From Massilia sp. R2A-15 (GTDB taxonomy: Bacteria > Pseudomonadota > Gammaproteobacteria > Burkholderiales > Burkholderiaceae_D): a stretch of 64,000 bases of DNA. Below are positions 43,889-52,578 of the stretch, one piece after another; within the stretch, counting starts at the first letter, position 1, and each line of letters starts with the position of its first letter. The DNA is taken from positions 2,852,001 through 2,916,000 of the forward strand of contig NZ_CP131935.1 of NCBI RefSeq assembly GCF_030704305.1, read 5' to 3'. The notes under the pieces were generated by a model. The model worked only from the letters and a program-made list of their open reading frames with translations. It had not been told where the DNA came from and made no database searches. The translations under genes were made by a program, and so were the position numbers.

Positions 43889-45283
43889 TTAGTGCGCCGC
43901 GTTGCCGCTGACGGTGGCGTAGACGCGTTCAGCCTTCTCCTGCCACTGCTTTGCCACGTCGGCGTTGGGCGTCAGTCCGAGCTCGCCAGCTGCATAGGCC
44001 GCGGCCAGGCGCTGCATCGCAGCCTGGTCGCCGCCGGCGCCGGCGCGCTCGAAGTAGCCCAGCGCCGTCGCGGGATCCTTCTCGACGCCGCGGCCGGCTT
44101 CGTACAGCATGCCCAGCTTGCGCAATGCGGGCGGATTGTTTTTCGCCGCGGCCGCGCGGTACCAGGTCAGCGCCGTCGGCAAATCGGCCTCGACCCCGCG
44201 GCCGGTCTCGTACAGGCCGCCCAGCGCCTCTTCGGCGAACGCATTGCCGCGCGACGCCGCGATGCGGTACAGGCGCAGCGCCTCGGCATAATCGCGCGTC
44301 ACACCGGCCCCGGTCTCGTAGCTGTAGCCCAGATTATTCTGGCCCATCGGATCACCCTGATCGGCCGCCCTGCGATACCAGGCCGTCGCGGCGGCCTCGT
44401 CGCGCGGCCCGCCGACGCCGTGTGCGAGGCGGAATCCCAGCGCGATCTGCGCGCGCGGCAAGCCCTGCTCGGCGGCCTTGCGCATCCAGTCGTTCGCTAT
44501 CGCGTCGTCGCGGCCGACGCCGCGCCCGTTCGCGTAGGCCAGTCCGAGATTGAACTGCCCCCATACGTAGCCATTCAACGCCGCCTTGCGGTACCACTCG
44601 GTCGCCTTCACCGGGTCCGGCGGCACGCCGCTGCCTCTCGAATACAGCAAGCCCAGGTTGTTCTGCGCCATCGCCATTCCCTGGTCGGCGGCCTTGCGAT
44701 ACCACAGCGCCGCCTCGGCCAAGTCGCGCGGCATGCCGCGCCCGGCTTCAAGCGCCGCGCCCAGGGCGTATTGCGCTTCGGCGTTGCCCTGTTCCGCTGC
44801 CAGGCGCAGCCAGCGCGCCGCCTCCTGCGCGTCGCTTGCGCGATGGGCCATCTCCAGCTGCGCCGCCGGATCGCCGCGGCTCGCCGCATCGGCTACCCCC
44901 GGACTGGCCGCGGGCGCCGCGACTTTCGGCTCGAGCTGCCACACGTACTGCATCTGCATCCACGCCTCGGCCGGCTCGCCGTCGCGCATCGCCGGCTGGA
45001 ACCGGCAGCGCGTCAATCCAGTCCGCGCCGCTTCGTCGAGCAGCGGGAAGCCGCTCGACACCAGCACCTTGCTGTCCTTGATGCTGCCGTCGCGCGCGAT
45101 CAGGAAACCCACTGTGACCTTGCCGGTCTGCTCGTTGCGCAGCGCCTCTTTCGGCCACTCCGGCTTGGGGCAGTTGCTGAAATCGGGTTTCGCCGGACGC
45201 GACGCCGGTTCGGCGGCGTGCGCCGCCAGCGGAAGGCTTGCCAGGGCGGCGATCAGGCCGGGTAGGATAGCTGCACGAATCAT
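43889..45283 (-). CDS. Exported TonB-C and Sel1-repeat protein
   Basis: A 464-residue protein with a signal peptide (ending AAHAAE), a TonB C-terminal-like domain (about 35-118: KPEWPKEALRNEQTGKVTVGFLIARDG) and then a run of about eight Sel1 repeats to residue 440, each about 36 residues with the pattern A..YR.AA.QG...AQ..LG..Y..G.GV. Sel1 arrays are protein-binding solenoids; a TonB-like head suggests a link to the envelope energy system or just a shared fold. No TonB-type membrane anchor with Pro-rich spacer is present. It is divergent from the glutamine cyclotransferase gene. Confidence 0.85.
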   Translation of the reverse strand: MIRAAILPGLIAALASLPLAAHAAEPASRPAKPDFSNCPKPEWPKEALRNEQTGKVTVGFLIARDGSIKDSKVLVSSGFPLLDEAARTGLTRCRFQPAMRDGEPAEAWMQMQYVWQLEPKVAAPAASPGVADAASRGDPAAQLEMAHRASDAQEAARWLRLAAEQGNAEAQYALGAALEAGRGMPRDLAEAALWYRKAADQGMAMAQNNLGLLYSRGSGVPPDPVKATEWYRKAALNGYVWGQFNLGLAYANGRGVGRDDAIANDWMRKAAEQGLPRAQIALGFRLAHGVGGPRDEAAATAWYRRAADQGDPMGQNNLGYSYETGAGVTRDYAEALRLYRIAASRGNAFAEEALGGLYETGRGVEADLPTALTWYRAAAAKNNPPALRKLGMLYEAGRGVEKDPATALGYFERAGAGGDQAAMQRLAAAYAAGELGLTPNADVAKQWQEKAERVYATVSGNAAH

Positions 45284-45462
45284 GATTGACGTTTCCAGAA
45301 ACGGAAGATTGGCAAAATGCCCATCTTGTCCGAGTGGACACGAGTATGCCGACTTCCGTTCCGAGAATCAATATATTGACGCGGTGGCAGCGGGTGACGG
45401 CGCGCCGGTTTTTGAGGTAGAGTCTGGCAGCGGCAGCAAGCCGCCATCACAACAGGTGCCCA

Positions 45463-46239
45463 TTGAAAAAACTCACTTCCGCCGCTATCGGCGCCCTTCT
45501 GCTGGCCACGGGAACGGCGCAGGCCGCCATTCCCATCTACGCCTTCATGGTCAAGCACGCCTATCCGCATGACACCGGGGCATTCACCCAAGGCCTGTAC
45601 ATCAAGGACGGCGCGCTGTTCGAGAGCACCGGCCTGAAGGGCCAGTCGTCGATCCGCCGGGTCCAGCTCGAAACCGGCCGGGTGCTGCAGAAAAAGGATA
45701 TCGCCGCGGAGTTCTTCGGCGAGGGCATCGCGCCGGTCGGCAACGAGATCGTCAGCCTGACCTGGACCACCCAGGTCGGCTTCGTGTACGACGCCAAGAC
45801 CTTCGCGCTGAAGCGCAAGTTCTCCTACACCGGCGAAGGCTGGGGCCTGACCGGGAACGGCGCCCACCTGTTCATGAGCGACGGCACGGCGGCGATCCGC
45901 GTACTCGATCCGAAGACGCTGGCCGAGGTGCGGCGCATCCAGGTCAGCGCCGAGGGCAGGCCGATCGCCAGCCTGAACGAGCTCGAATGGGTCGATGGCC
46001 AGCTGTTCGCCAACGTGTGGGGCAGCGACGTGATCGCGCGGATCGATCCGGAGACCGGCAAGGTGGTCGGCTGGATCGACCTGACCGGCCTGGCCGACAA
46101 GGACTGGAAAGGAATGGGGCCGGACGACGTCCTGAACGGCATCGCGTGGGACGCGCAGCACAAGCGCCTGTTCGTCACAGGGAAGCACTGGCCGAAGCTG
46201 TTCGAGATCGAGCTGGTGGAGCGCACCGGCCGCCGTTAA
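45463..46239 (+). CDS. Exported glutaminyl-peptide cyclotransferase
   Basis: A 258-residue secreted enzyme (signal peptide to GTAQAA) of the plant-type glutamine cyclotransferase family, a five-bladed propeller that turns N-terminal Gln into pyroglutamate. Family marks are YPHDTGAFTQGLY, FFGEGIAPV, TYTGEGWGLT-like SYTGEGWGLT, LNELEW, NVWGSDVIARIDP and VLNGIAWD. The start is TTG at 45463 with AGGTG seven bases upstream and the signal peptide right after. It converges on the pit gene with a palindromic repeat between. Confidence 0.9.
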   Translation: MKKLTSAAIGALLLATGTAQAAIPIYAFMVKHAYPHDTGAFTQGLYIKDGALFESTGLKGQSSIRRVQLETGRVLQKKDIAAEFFGEGIAPVGNEIVSLTWTTQVGFVYDAKTFALKRKFSYTGEGWGLTGNGAHLFMSDGTAAIRVLDPKTLAEVRRIQVSAEGRPIASLNELEWVDGQLFANVWGSDVIARIDPETGKVVGWIDLTGLADKDWKGMGPDDVLNGIAWDAQHKRLFVTGKHWPKLFEIELVERTGRR

Positions 46240-46247
46240 CGACAAAG

Positions 46248-46280
46248 GGATCAGGTTCGGCGAACCTGACCCCATTTTTT
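46248..46280 (+). terminator. Repeat-derived terminator between convergent genes
   Basis: TCAGGTTCG (46251-46259) pairs with CGAACCTGA (46261-46269), with GGG/CCC extending the stem, followed by a run of T after CCCCA. The right half is the same word (CCTGACCCCATTTTTT) as in the array at 28394-28409. It should stop transcription of the cyclotransferase gene before pit. Confidence 0.72.
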
Positions 46281-46293
46281 CAAGCGCCGCGAA

Positions 46294-47304
46294 TTACAGC
46301 ACGTGGGTGCCGACCCACCAGGCGATCGCCGCCATGAAGGCCGATGCCGGGATCGTGAAGACCCATGCCCAGACGATGTTGCCCGCCACGCCCCAGCGCA
46401 CCGCCGACATCTTCTGCGCCGAGCCGACGCCGACGATCGCGCCAGTGATGGTGTGGGTGGTCGATACCGGCACGCCCAGCGCGCTGGCGATGAACAGCGT
46501 CATCGCGCCGCCGCTTTCGGCGCAGAAGCCGCCCACGGGCTTGAGCTTGGTGATCTTCTGGCCCATGGTCTTGACGATGCGCCAGCCGCCGAACAGCGTG
46601 CCGAAGCTGATCGCCGTGTAGCAGCAGATCACCACCCACATCGGCGGCGTATGGTCGGTCGGCAGCGAGTAGCCGGCGAAAATCAGCAGCATCCAGATGA
46701 TGCCGATGGTCTTCTGCGCGTCGTTGCCGCCGTGGCCAAGGCTGTATGCCGCGGCCGAGAACAGCTGGAAGCGGCGGAACCATGTGTCCACCTTGCGCGG
46801 CGTGGATTTCACGAACATCCACGACACGATCAGCATGATGATCGAACCGAACACGAAACCGAGCAGCGGCGAGACGACGATGAAGATCACGGTCTTGAGC
46901 AGGCCGCCGCCCACCAGCGCGCCGGTGCCGGCCTTGGCCACGGCCGAACCCACCAGGCCGCCGACCAGCGCGTGCGAGGACGACGACGGAATGCCGTAGT
47001 ACCAGGTGATGATGTTCCAGATGATCGCGCCCACCAGGGCGCCGAAGATCACGTACTGATCGACGACATTCGGATCGATGGTGCCCTTGCCCACCGTAGC
47101 GGCCACGCCCAGGCCGAAGATGAAGATCGCGATGAAGTTGAACACCGCGGCCATCGCCACCGCCGTCTGCGGCTTGAGCACGCCGGTCGAGACCACCGTG
47201 GCGATCGCATTGGCGGCGTCGTGGAAGCCGTTCATGAAGTCGAACAGCAGCGCCAGGGCGATCAAGAGCCCGAGCACGTAGATACTCATGTGAAGAGTTT
47301 GCAT
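46294..47304 (-). CDS. pit: Low-affinity inorganic phosphate transporter, Pit family
   Basis: A 336-residue inner-membrane transporter with about ten helices. Both family signatures are present: FDFMNGFHDAANAIATVVST near the N-terminus and GHGGNDAQKTIG in the middle, plus VSTTHTITGAIVG near the end. It takes up phosphate, usually as a metal-phosphate complex with protons. It is co-transcribed with the DUF47 gene 15 bases upstream; GGAAAG precedes its ATG. Confidence 0.95.
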   Translation of the reverse strand: MQTLHMSIYVLGLLIALALLFDFMNGFHDAANAIATVVSTGVLKPQTAVAMAAVFNFIAIFIFGLGVAATVGKGTIDPNVVDQYVIFGALVGAIIWNIITWYYGIPSSSSHALVGGLVGSAVAKAGTGALVGGGLLKTVIFIVVSPLLGFVFGSIIMLIVSWMFVKSTPRKVDTWFRRFQLFSAAAYSLGHGGNDAQKTIGIIWMLLIFAGYSLPTDHTPPMWVVICCYTAISFGTLFGGWRIVKTMGQKITKLKPVGGFCAESGGAMTLFIASALGVPVSTTHTITGAIVGVGSAQKMSAVRWGVAGNIVWAWVFTIPASAFMAAIAWWVGTHVL

Positions 47305-47319
47305 GTACAGGCTTTCCGC

Positions 47320-47946
47320 TTACGCGTTTTCGACGATGATGCCTTCGATGATGTTGGCAACATCTTCGCAGCGGTCGGTGACGGTTTCGAGGATCTCGTA
47401 GATCGCCTTCAGCTTGATCAGGTTGCGCACGTCCGGCTCGTCGCGGAACAGCTTGGACATCGCGGCGCGCATCACGTGGTCGGCGTCGGACTCGAGGCGG
47501 TCGATCTCTTCGCAGATCGAGACGATCTTCTGCGAGTTGTCCATGTTGTGCAAGAGGCCCACAGCCGCCTGCACTTTTTCGCAGCACGCCAGCGACAGTT
47601 CGGCCAGGCGCTTCGCTTCCGGCGTGACCGCCTTCAGGTCGTACAGCGACACGGTCTGGGCCGCGTCTTCCATCAGGTCGAGGATGTCGTCCATGCGCGT
47701 GATCAGCTGGTGGATGTCGTCGCGGTCGATCGGCGTGATGAAGGTCTTGTGCAGCATGTCCACCGTGGCGTAGGTGATCTTGTCGGCCTGCTTCTCGATG
47801 CCCTCGATCGCGTGGCAGCGGTTTTCCAGGTCGTCGAAGTTGGTCATCAGGCCGACCATCTCGTGCGCGCCTTTGACGCAGAGCGCCGCATGCTGGTTAA
47901 ACAGGTCAAAGAATTTGCCCTCGGTGGGCATCAAGCGTCCAAACAT
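47320..47946 (-). CDS. DUF47 PhoU-like Pit accessory protein
   Basis: A 208-residue helical protein of the DUF47/TIGR00153 family, related to PhoU, which forms a four-helix bundle with metal-binding acid motifs (here EGIEKQADKITY and EEIDRLESDADHVM). It is thought to control or assist the Pit transporter encoded after it. The start at 47946 has GGAGAAC before it and matches the family start MFGRLMPTE; an upstream ATG adds 17 unlike residues. Confidence 0.92.
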   Translation of the reverse strand: MFGRLMPTEGKFFDLFNQHAALCVKGAHEMVGLMTNFDDLENRCHAIEGIEKQADKITYATVDMLHKTFITPIDRDDIHQLITRMDDILDLMEDAAQTVSLYDLKAVTPEAKRLAELSLACCEKVQAAVGLLHNMDNSQKIVSICEEIDRLESDADHVMRAAMSKLFRDEPDVRNLIKLKAIYEILETVTDRCEDVANIIEGIIVENA

Positions 47947-48012
47947 ATTGTTCTCCGTTAGGGGGTGCTGCAAGTGCTGAAGGCGCGCGCGCGGCACGGC
48001 GCCTTCGGGTTG

Positions 48013-49398
48013 TTAGTCGCCCTGGTACAGTGCCAGGCCGCCGCTGTAATTGCCGAATTTGGTGTACTGGCCGATCCAGGTCAGGCGCACCGCGCCGATC
48101 GGACCGTTACGCTGCTTGCCGATGATGATCTCCGCGGTGCCCTTGTCGGGCGAATCCGGGTTGTAGACCTCGTCGCGGTACAGGAAGATGATGACGTCGG
48201 CGTCCTGCTCGATAGCGCCCGATTCGCGCAAGTCCGACATGATCGGACGCTTGTTGGGGCGCTGCTCCAGCGAGCGGTTCAGCTGGGACAGCGCGATCAC
48301 CGGGCAATGCAATTCCTTGGCCAGGCCCTTCAGGCCGCGCGAGATTTCGGAGATCTCGGAAGCGCGGTTGTCGCCCGGCTGGTTACCCGTCATCAGCTGC
48401 AGGTAGTCGACGATGATCAGGCCCAGCTTGCCGCACTGGCGCGACAGGCGGCGCGAGCGCGCGCGCAGTTCGATCGAGTTCAGCGCCGGCGTCTCGTCGA
48501 TGTAGAGCTGGGCGTCGTTCATTTTCTGGATCGCGTGGGTCAGGCGCGGCCAGTCCTCGTCGAGCAGGCGGCCGGTACGCAGGCGGTGCTGGTCGAGCTG
48601 GCCGACCGAGCCGAGCATACGCATGGCCAGCTGGGCGCCGCCCATCTCCATCGAGAACACGGCCACCGGCAGGCCGGCGTCGATCGCGACGTTCTCGCCA
48701 ATGTTGACCGAGAACGCGGTCTTGCCCATCGACGGACGGCCGGCGACGATGATCAGGTCGCCCGGCTGCAGGCCCGAGGTCATGCGGTCGAGGTCGATGA
48801 AGCCGGTCGGCACTCCGGTGATCTCGCTCTGGTTGTCGCGCGAGTACAGCTCGTCGATGCGCTCGACCACCTGGGTCAGCAGCGGCTGCACCGCGACCCA
48901 GCCCTGGGCGCCGCGCGAGCCGGCTTCGGCAATGGCGAAAATCTTCGACTCGGCCTCGTCGAGCATCTGCTTGACTTCCTTGCCCTGCGGGTTGAACGCG
49001 TTGCCGGAGATTTCATCGGCCACGGTGATCAGCTTGCGCAGCACGCCGCGGTCGCGCACGATCTCGGCGTAGCGGCGGATGTTGGCCGCCGACGGCGTGT
49101 TCTGCGCCATCGCGTTCAGGTATTGCAAGCCCCCCACTTCCTCGGCCTTGCCCAGGTTGTTGAGCGCTTCGAACACGGTGATGACGTCGGCCGGCTTGGC
49201 CGCGTTGATCAGCTTGACCAGCTGCTCAAAGATAATGCGGTGATCGTAGCGGTAGAAGTCTTCCGCGTGCATGAAGTCGGCAATGCGGTCCCACGCGGCG
49301 TTGTCGCGCAGCAGGCCGCCGATGACGGACTGCTCCGCCTCGATGGAGTGCGGGGGGATGCGGAGGGCGTCGAGTTGCGGATCGGAGGGGGCATTCAT
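48013..49398 (-). CDS. dnaB: Replicative DNA helicase DnaB
   Basis: A 461-residue hexameric helicase that unwinds DNA at the replication fork. The N-terminal domain (IPPHSIEAEQSVIGGLL) binds primase and loader; the C-terminal RecA-like domain has Walker A RPSMGKTA, Walker B GLIIVDYLQLM and ALSQLNRSLEQR. The start is MNAPSDPQ at 49398; a longer frame to 49518 adds 40 unlike residues and would cross the promoter and the ribosomal-operon terminator. No intein is present. Confidence 0.96.
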   Translation of the reverse strand: MNAPSDPQLDALRIPPHSIEAEQSVIGGLLRDNAAWDRIADFMHAEDFYRYDHRIIFEQLVKLINAAKPADVITVFEALNNLGKAEEVGGLQYLNAMAQNTPSAANIRRYAEIVRDRGVLRKLITVADEISGNAFNPQGKEVKQMLDEAESKIFAIAEAGSRGAQGWVAVQPLLTQVVERIDELYSRDNQSEITGVPTGFIDLDRMTSGLQPGDLIIVAGRPSMGKTAFSVNIGENVAIDAGLPVAVFSMEMGGAQLAMRMLGSVGQLDQHRLRTGRLLDEDWPRLTHAIQKMNDAQLYIDETPALNSIELRARSRRLSRQCGKLGLIIVDYLQLMTGNQPGDNRASEISEISRGLKGLAKELHCPVIALSQLNRSLEQRPNKRPIMSDLRESGAIEQDADVIIFLYRDEVYNPDSPDKGTAEIIIGKQRNGPIGAVRLTWIGQYTKFGNYSGGLALYQGD

Positions 49399-49405
49399 GG
49401 CGCGA

Positions 49406-49436
49406 ATTATACCCGTTCCGGGTCGGCAGACAGCAA
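49406..49436 (-). promoter_or_regulatory. Probable dnaB promoter giving a leaderless message
   Basis: On the minus strand TATAAT (49411-49406) lies only seven bases before the dnaB ATG, with TTGCTG (49436-49431) 19 bases upstream as a loose -35 box. Transcription from it would begin at or just before the start codon, and indeed no Shine-Dalgarno site is visible. Confidence 0.5.
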
Positions 49437-49470
49437 TAATTGGTGAGAAAAAACTGACAGCATCAGACGC

Positions 49471-49495
49471 AAAAAAGCCGGGATAACCCGGCTTT
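49471..49495 (-). terminator. Intrinsic terminator of the rpsF-priB-rpsR-rplI operon
   Basis: AAAGCCGGG, a four-base loop and CCCGGCTTT form a perfect stem; on the minus strand it ends in a run of six T's. It lies about 45 bases after the rplI stop. Confidence 0.9.
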
Positions 49496-49541
49496 ATGGT
49501 CTCATCTCGCGGGCGCATGGCCCGCGATGCGAGGGTGCTGC

Positions 49542-49994
49542 TTAGGCTGCTTCGCCCACGACGGCCACGGTGATTTCCACCACGACGTCGGTGTGCAGAG
49601 CGACGGCAACTGGATGGTCGCCGGCGGTCTTGAGCGGGCCGGTTGGCATGCGCACTTGTGCTTTCTCGACAGCGAAACCTTGCTTCGTCAGCGCTTCGGC
49701 GATGTCGAAGTTGGTAACGGAACCGAACAGACGGCCATCGACGCCCGCTTTTTGAGCGATGGCGATGGTCATGCCGGACAGTTTCTCGCCCTGGGCTTGC
49801 GACGCTGCCAGCTTGGCGGCGGCGGCCTTTTCCAGTTCGGCGCGCTTGACTTCGAATTCGGCGACAGCCGATGCGGTGGCGCGGCGGGCCATCTTTTGCG
49901 GGATCAGGAAGTTACGTGCGTAACCGTCTTTGACTTTGACGACGTCGCCGAGGTTGCCGACGTTAACGACTTTTTCTAACAGGATGATTTGCAT
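49542..49994 (-). CDS. rplI: 50S ribosomal protein bL9
   Basis: A 150-residue protein with the standard start [30 protein letters not shown] (quoted here only as the L9 signature region [17 protein letters not shown]). The N-terminal domain binds 23S rRNA, the long helix and C-terminal domain reach away from the ribosome. It is the last gene of the operon; GGAG lies before the ATG. Confidence 0.97.
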   Translation of the reverse strand: MQIILLEKVVNVGNLGDVVKVKDGYARNFLIPQKMARRATASAVAEFEVKRAELEKAAAAKLAASQAQGEKLSGMTIAIAQKAGVDGRLFGSVTNFDIAEALTKQGFAVEKAQVRMPTGPLKTAGDHPVAVALHTDVVVEITVAVVGEAA

Positions 49995-50020
49995 ATTTTT
50001 CTCCAGGTTCTCTGCAGCGA

Positions 50021-50311
50021 TTAAGCGTGGTGCAGGTCGGTGTATGGCAGCAGCGCGAGGTAGCGTGCGCGCTTGATGGCGGTGTCAACCTGGCGCTGGT
50101 AGTGCGCCTTGGTGCCGGTCAGGCGTGCTGGCATGATCTTGCCGTTTTCCTGGACGAAGTCCTTCAGGGTGTCGACGTCTTTGTAGTCGACCTGCTCCAC
50201 GTTGGCTGCGGTGAAGCGGCAGAATTTCTTACGCTTGAACAGTGGGTTCTGTTGTTTGCGCTTTTCTTTAAGCTTGAGCTTGTTCTTGTCGAATTTTTTA
50301 CCGAATGCCAT
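50021..50311 (-). CDS. rpsR: 30S ribosomal protein bS18
   Basis: A 96-residue basic protein, with [36 protein letters not shown] and the closing [14 protein letters not shown] typical of S18. It binds S6 on the platform of the small subunit. The N-terminal tail is Lys-rich. CAGGAG precedes the ATG. Confidence 0.97.
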   Translation of the reverse strand: MAFGKKFDKNKLKLKEKRKQQNPLFKRKKFCRFTAANVEQVDYKDVDTLKDFVQENGKIMPARLTGTKAHYQRQVDTAIKRARYLALLPYTDLHHA

Positions 50312-50342
50312 TTTAGGCTCCTGTATCTAAAAAGTACCCCGC

Positions 50343-50636
50343 TTAGGCGGCGGCACTGAAATCAATGATGTGAAACACCAGCGCTTTGCTGTTGCGATTC
50401 TTTTTGGCCAGAAATCCCGTGAACTGGTGCGCTGCGCCCAACTCGGCCCGTGCAAACCGCCCTGAAATTTCGCCCGCGGCAAGCGCGGCAATTTCAAACT
50501 CGGTCAACCTTGGCACCCCTGCTTCCACCTGCTGCGAACTATGCGTCAGGGTGGCGGACACGATCGGCACGCCGGCCGGGGTGTAGCGCAATACGTCGCG
50601 CTCCGAAATCGATGCTACAAACTGAAGTTGATTCAC
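50343..50636 (-). CDS. priB: Primosomal replication protein PriB
   Basis: A 97-residue OB-fold single-strand DNA-binding protein, related to SSB, which helps PriA restart stalled forks. It sits between rpsF and rpsR, as in other beta- and gammaproteobacteria. Recognisable parts are RYTPAGVPI and a closing LVFHIIDF. The start is GTG at 50636; the ribosome site is GGTGAAG. Confidence 0.93.
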   Translation of the reverse strand: MNQLQFVASISERDVLRYTPAGVPIVSATLTHSSQQVEAGVPRLTEFEIAALAAGEISGRFARAELGAAHQFTGFLAKKNRNSKALVFHIIDFSAAA

Positions 50637-50664
50637 TTCACCAGCTTAAGGTTCCAGCCGAAAA

Positions 50665-51057
50665 TCAGGCAGCGGCTGCAGGTGCTACTGCGGCGGCCGG
50701 AGCTTCCGAGCGGTGGCTCTTGGCTGCGTCTTCACGTTGTACCGACTTCATCATCGGCGACGGCGCGGTTTCAGCCTTCTTCATCTTAACGGTGAGGTGA
50801 CGCAGCACGGCATCATTGAATTTGAATGCGGTTTCGAGTTCCACCAGGGTCTCGTTGTCGCACTCGATGTTCATGCAGATGTAGTGTGCCTTAGGCAGCT
50901 TCTGGATCGAGTAAGCCATCTGACGACGGCCCCAGTCTTCGACGCGATGGATGTTACCGCCGCGCGCGGTGACGCTGGCCTTGTAACGTTCGATCATCGC
51001 CGGGACTTGCTCGCTTTGGTCCGGATGGACGATAAAAACGATTTCATAATGACGCAT
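50665..51057 (-). CDS. rpsF: 30S ribosomal protein bS6
   Basis: A 130-residue protein beginning [19 protein letters not shown], with [16 protein letters not shown] and an Ala-rich tail. It pairs with S18. AAGGAG stands before the ATG; a longer frame upstream has no S6 likeness. It is the first gene of the rpsF-priB-rpsR-rplI operon. Confidence 0.97.
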   Translation of the reverse strand: MRHYEIVFIVHPDQSEQVPAMIERYKASVTARGGNIHRVEDWGRRQMAYSIQKLPKAHYICMNIECDNETLVELETAFKFNDAVLRHLTVKMKKAETAPSPMMKSVQREDAAKSHRSEAPAAAVAPAAAA

Positions 51058-51089
51058 GCATAACTCCTTAGGGACGTTTAAAACAAAAG

Positions 51090-51117
51090 CCCACCTCGGC
51101 GTCAAGACGAGTGTGGG
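51090..51117 (-). promoter_or_regulatory. Candidate S6:S18-binding leader hairpin before rpsF
   Basis: In the rpsF leader the minus strand folds as CCCAC-a-CUCG, a nine-base loop region ending GACGC, then CGAG-GUGGG. Many bacteria carry in this place an RNA hairpin with a CCG element that binds the S6:S18 pair and limits the operon. Here CCG lies at the loop-stem border. Place and shape agree; the detailed consensus was not checked. Confidence 0.45.
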
Positions 51118-51175
51118 AAGGGAAAGCCGGCAATTATAGCGCGGGAGTGGCGCCCGTGGCAACGGGTTTGTGGCG

Positions 51176-51664
51176 TCAGGGTGCGCGCGGCGCGGGGAAA
51201 TTGGACGGAGCAGGCACGAAATCGTCATCGAACAACTGGTCGCGCGAATAGGGAATCGCCGCGGGGAAAATCTTTCGGTCCAGTCCGGTTTGCACGGAAG
51301 CGCCACGAACAGCCCGCGGATAGCTCTTTTCGGCCGCCTGCATCGCTAGTGGCGCCAAGCTAGGACTTTCTTCCAGCAGCAAAGCCAGCGCGGAGCGCTG
51401 TTCATGGATCGTACCCAGCCAGCTGCGTGACTTGCGTTCGGGCTGGTATTCGCATTTGAGTAAATGAATGATCAACACTTCCAAGCGGCTAGCGAGCTCC
51501 TTGCGAAGACTACCCATGGCGTCATCCAGTTCCTCAATCAGGTGATCCACGTCCAACTCGGCAAGGCGGCGCTGGCGCAGCAAGGCGTGCTGTTGTTCGT
51601 ACCACAGCATCAGATCTTGATCATAATCTGCGCGCTGGGATCGATCCGATTTGAGTTCAAGCAT
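51176..51664 (-). CDS. DUF29 family protein
   Basis: A 162-residue protein of the DUF29 family, common in cyanobacteria and proteobacteria: [31 protein letters not shown] and [23 protein letters not shown] helices. Its work is unknown. GGAGG is placed well before the ATG at 51664. It is a single gene, between the ribosomal operon and lexA. Confidence 0.85.
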   Translation of the reverse strand: MLELKSDRSQRADYDQDLMLWYEQQHALLRQRRLAELDVDHLIEELDDAMGSLRKELASRLEVLIIHLLKCEYQPERKSRSWLGTIHEQRSALALLLEESPSLAPLAMQAAEKSYPRAVRGASVQTGLDRKIFPAAIPYSRDQLFDDDFVPAPSNFPAPRAP

Positions 51665-51787
51665 AACGACCTCCTGCTCCCAAGATAGCACCAAAAGCCC
51701 GCGCCGGCGTGATGGGCGCCCACCTCAAATCGAACAAAATCCGGTCTTCATGCGGTTTTTTGTGAATTTCCCTTGCATTCGCCGAAA

Positions 51788-51807
51788 TACTGTACAAAAA
51801 TACAGTC
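51788..51807 (+). promoter_or_regulatory. LexA-binding SOS box of lexA
   Basis: TACTGTACAAAAATACAGTC fits the CTGT-N8-ACAG operator (CTGT at 51790-51793, ACAG at 51802-51805). It lies 31 bases before the lexA ATG, so LexA should repress its own gene. Confidence 0.9.
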
Positions 51808-51835
51808 TGTTCATATAACCAGCACCCGCACCCCA

Positions 51836-52474
51836 ATGATCAAGCTCACCGCACGGCAAGAACAGATCCTTAACCTGATTCGGGATGCAATCGAGAACAC
51901 CGGCTTTCCTCCGACCCGCGCCGAGATCGCCAACGAACTGGGCTTCAAATCGGCCAACGCCGCCGAGGAGCATTTGCAAGCCTTGGCGCGCAAAGGCGCC
52001 ATCGAAATCGCGCCGGGCACCTCGCGCGGCATCCGCCTGGTCGGCGCCGCCAATCCCGAGCCGATGCCCATGCCGCCGCCCACGCTGATGATGTCGCTGC
52101 CGCTGGTCGGCCGCGTTGCCGCCGGCTCGCCGATCCTCGCGCTCGAGCATGTCGAAGCCACTTACAGCGTCGATCCGTCGATGTTCTCCTCCAAGCCGGA
52201 CTTCCTGCTGAAGGTGCGCGGCCTGTCGATGCGCGACGCCGGCATCATGGATGGCGACCTGCTGGCGGTGAAGAAAATCGACAGCGCGAAGAACGGCCAG
52301 ATCGTGGTCGCGCGCATCGGCGACGACGTCACCGTCAAGCGCTACCGCAAGACCGGATCGCTGATTGAGTTGTTGCCGGAGAACCCGGACTTCAAGGTGA
52401 TCAAGGTCGATCCCTCGGTGGACGACTTCGCCCTCGAGGGCCTCGCCGTCGGCCTGATGCGCACCTGGCACTGA
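51836..52474 (+). CDS. lexA: SOS repressor LexA
   Basis: A 212-residue repressor of the DNA-damage response. It has the N-terminal winged helix ([33 protein letters not shown]), the self-cleavage site A96-G97 in GRVAAGSP, and the catalytic pair S131 (GLSMRDAGI) and K147. RecA filaments on damaged DNA trigger cleavage. A longer upstream frame crosses the SOS box, so the ATG at 51836 is chosen. No imuAB or recA genes are adjacent. Confidence 0.96.
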   Translation: MIKLTARQEQILNLIRDAIENTGFPPTRAEIANELGFKSANAAEEHLQALARKGAIEIAPGTSRGIRLVGAANPEPMPMPPPTLMMSLPLVGRVAAGSPILALEHVEATYSVDPSMFSSKPDFLLKVRGLSMRDAGIMDGDLLAVKKIDSAKNGQIVVARIGDDVTVKRYRKTGSLIELLPENPDFKVIKVDPSVDDFALEGLAVGLMRTWH

Positions 52475-52578
52475 TCCTGGCGGTGGGCACGAGTTCAGCG
52501 AGACCGGGCTCGATCCGCCGCGCCGGCAGCGCCCGGAACATTTTCGTTCGCTACGGGGCCGCTTGAAATCGCTGATGG

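Noticed and set aside
47979..48006. GAAGGCGC/GCGCCTTC hairpin after dnaB
   Set aside because: The stem is good, but there is no T-run on either strand, so a terminator cannot be claimed.
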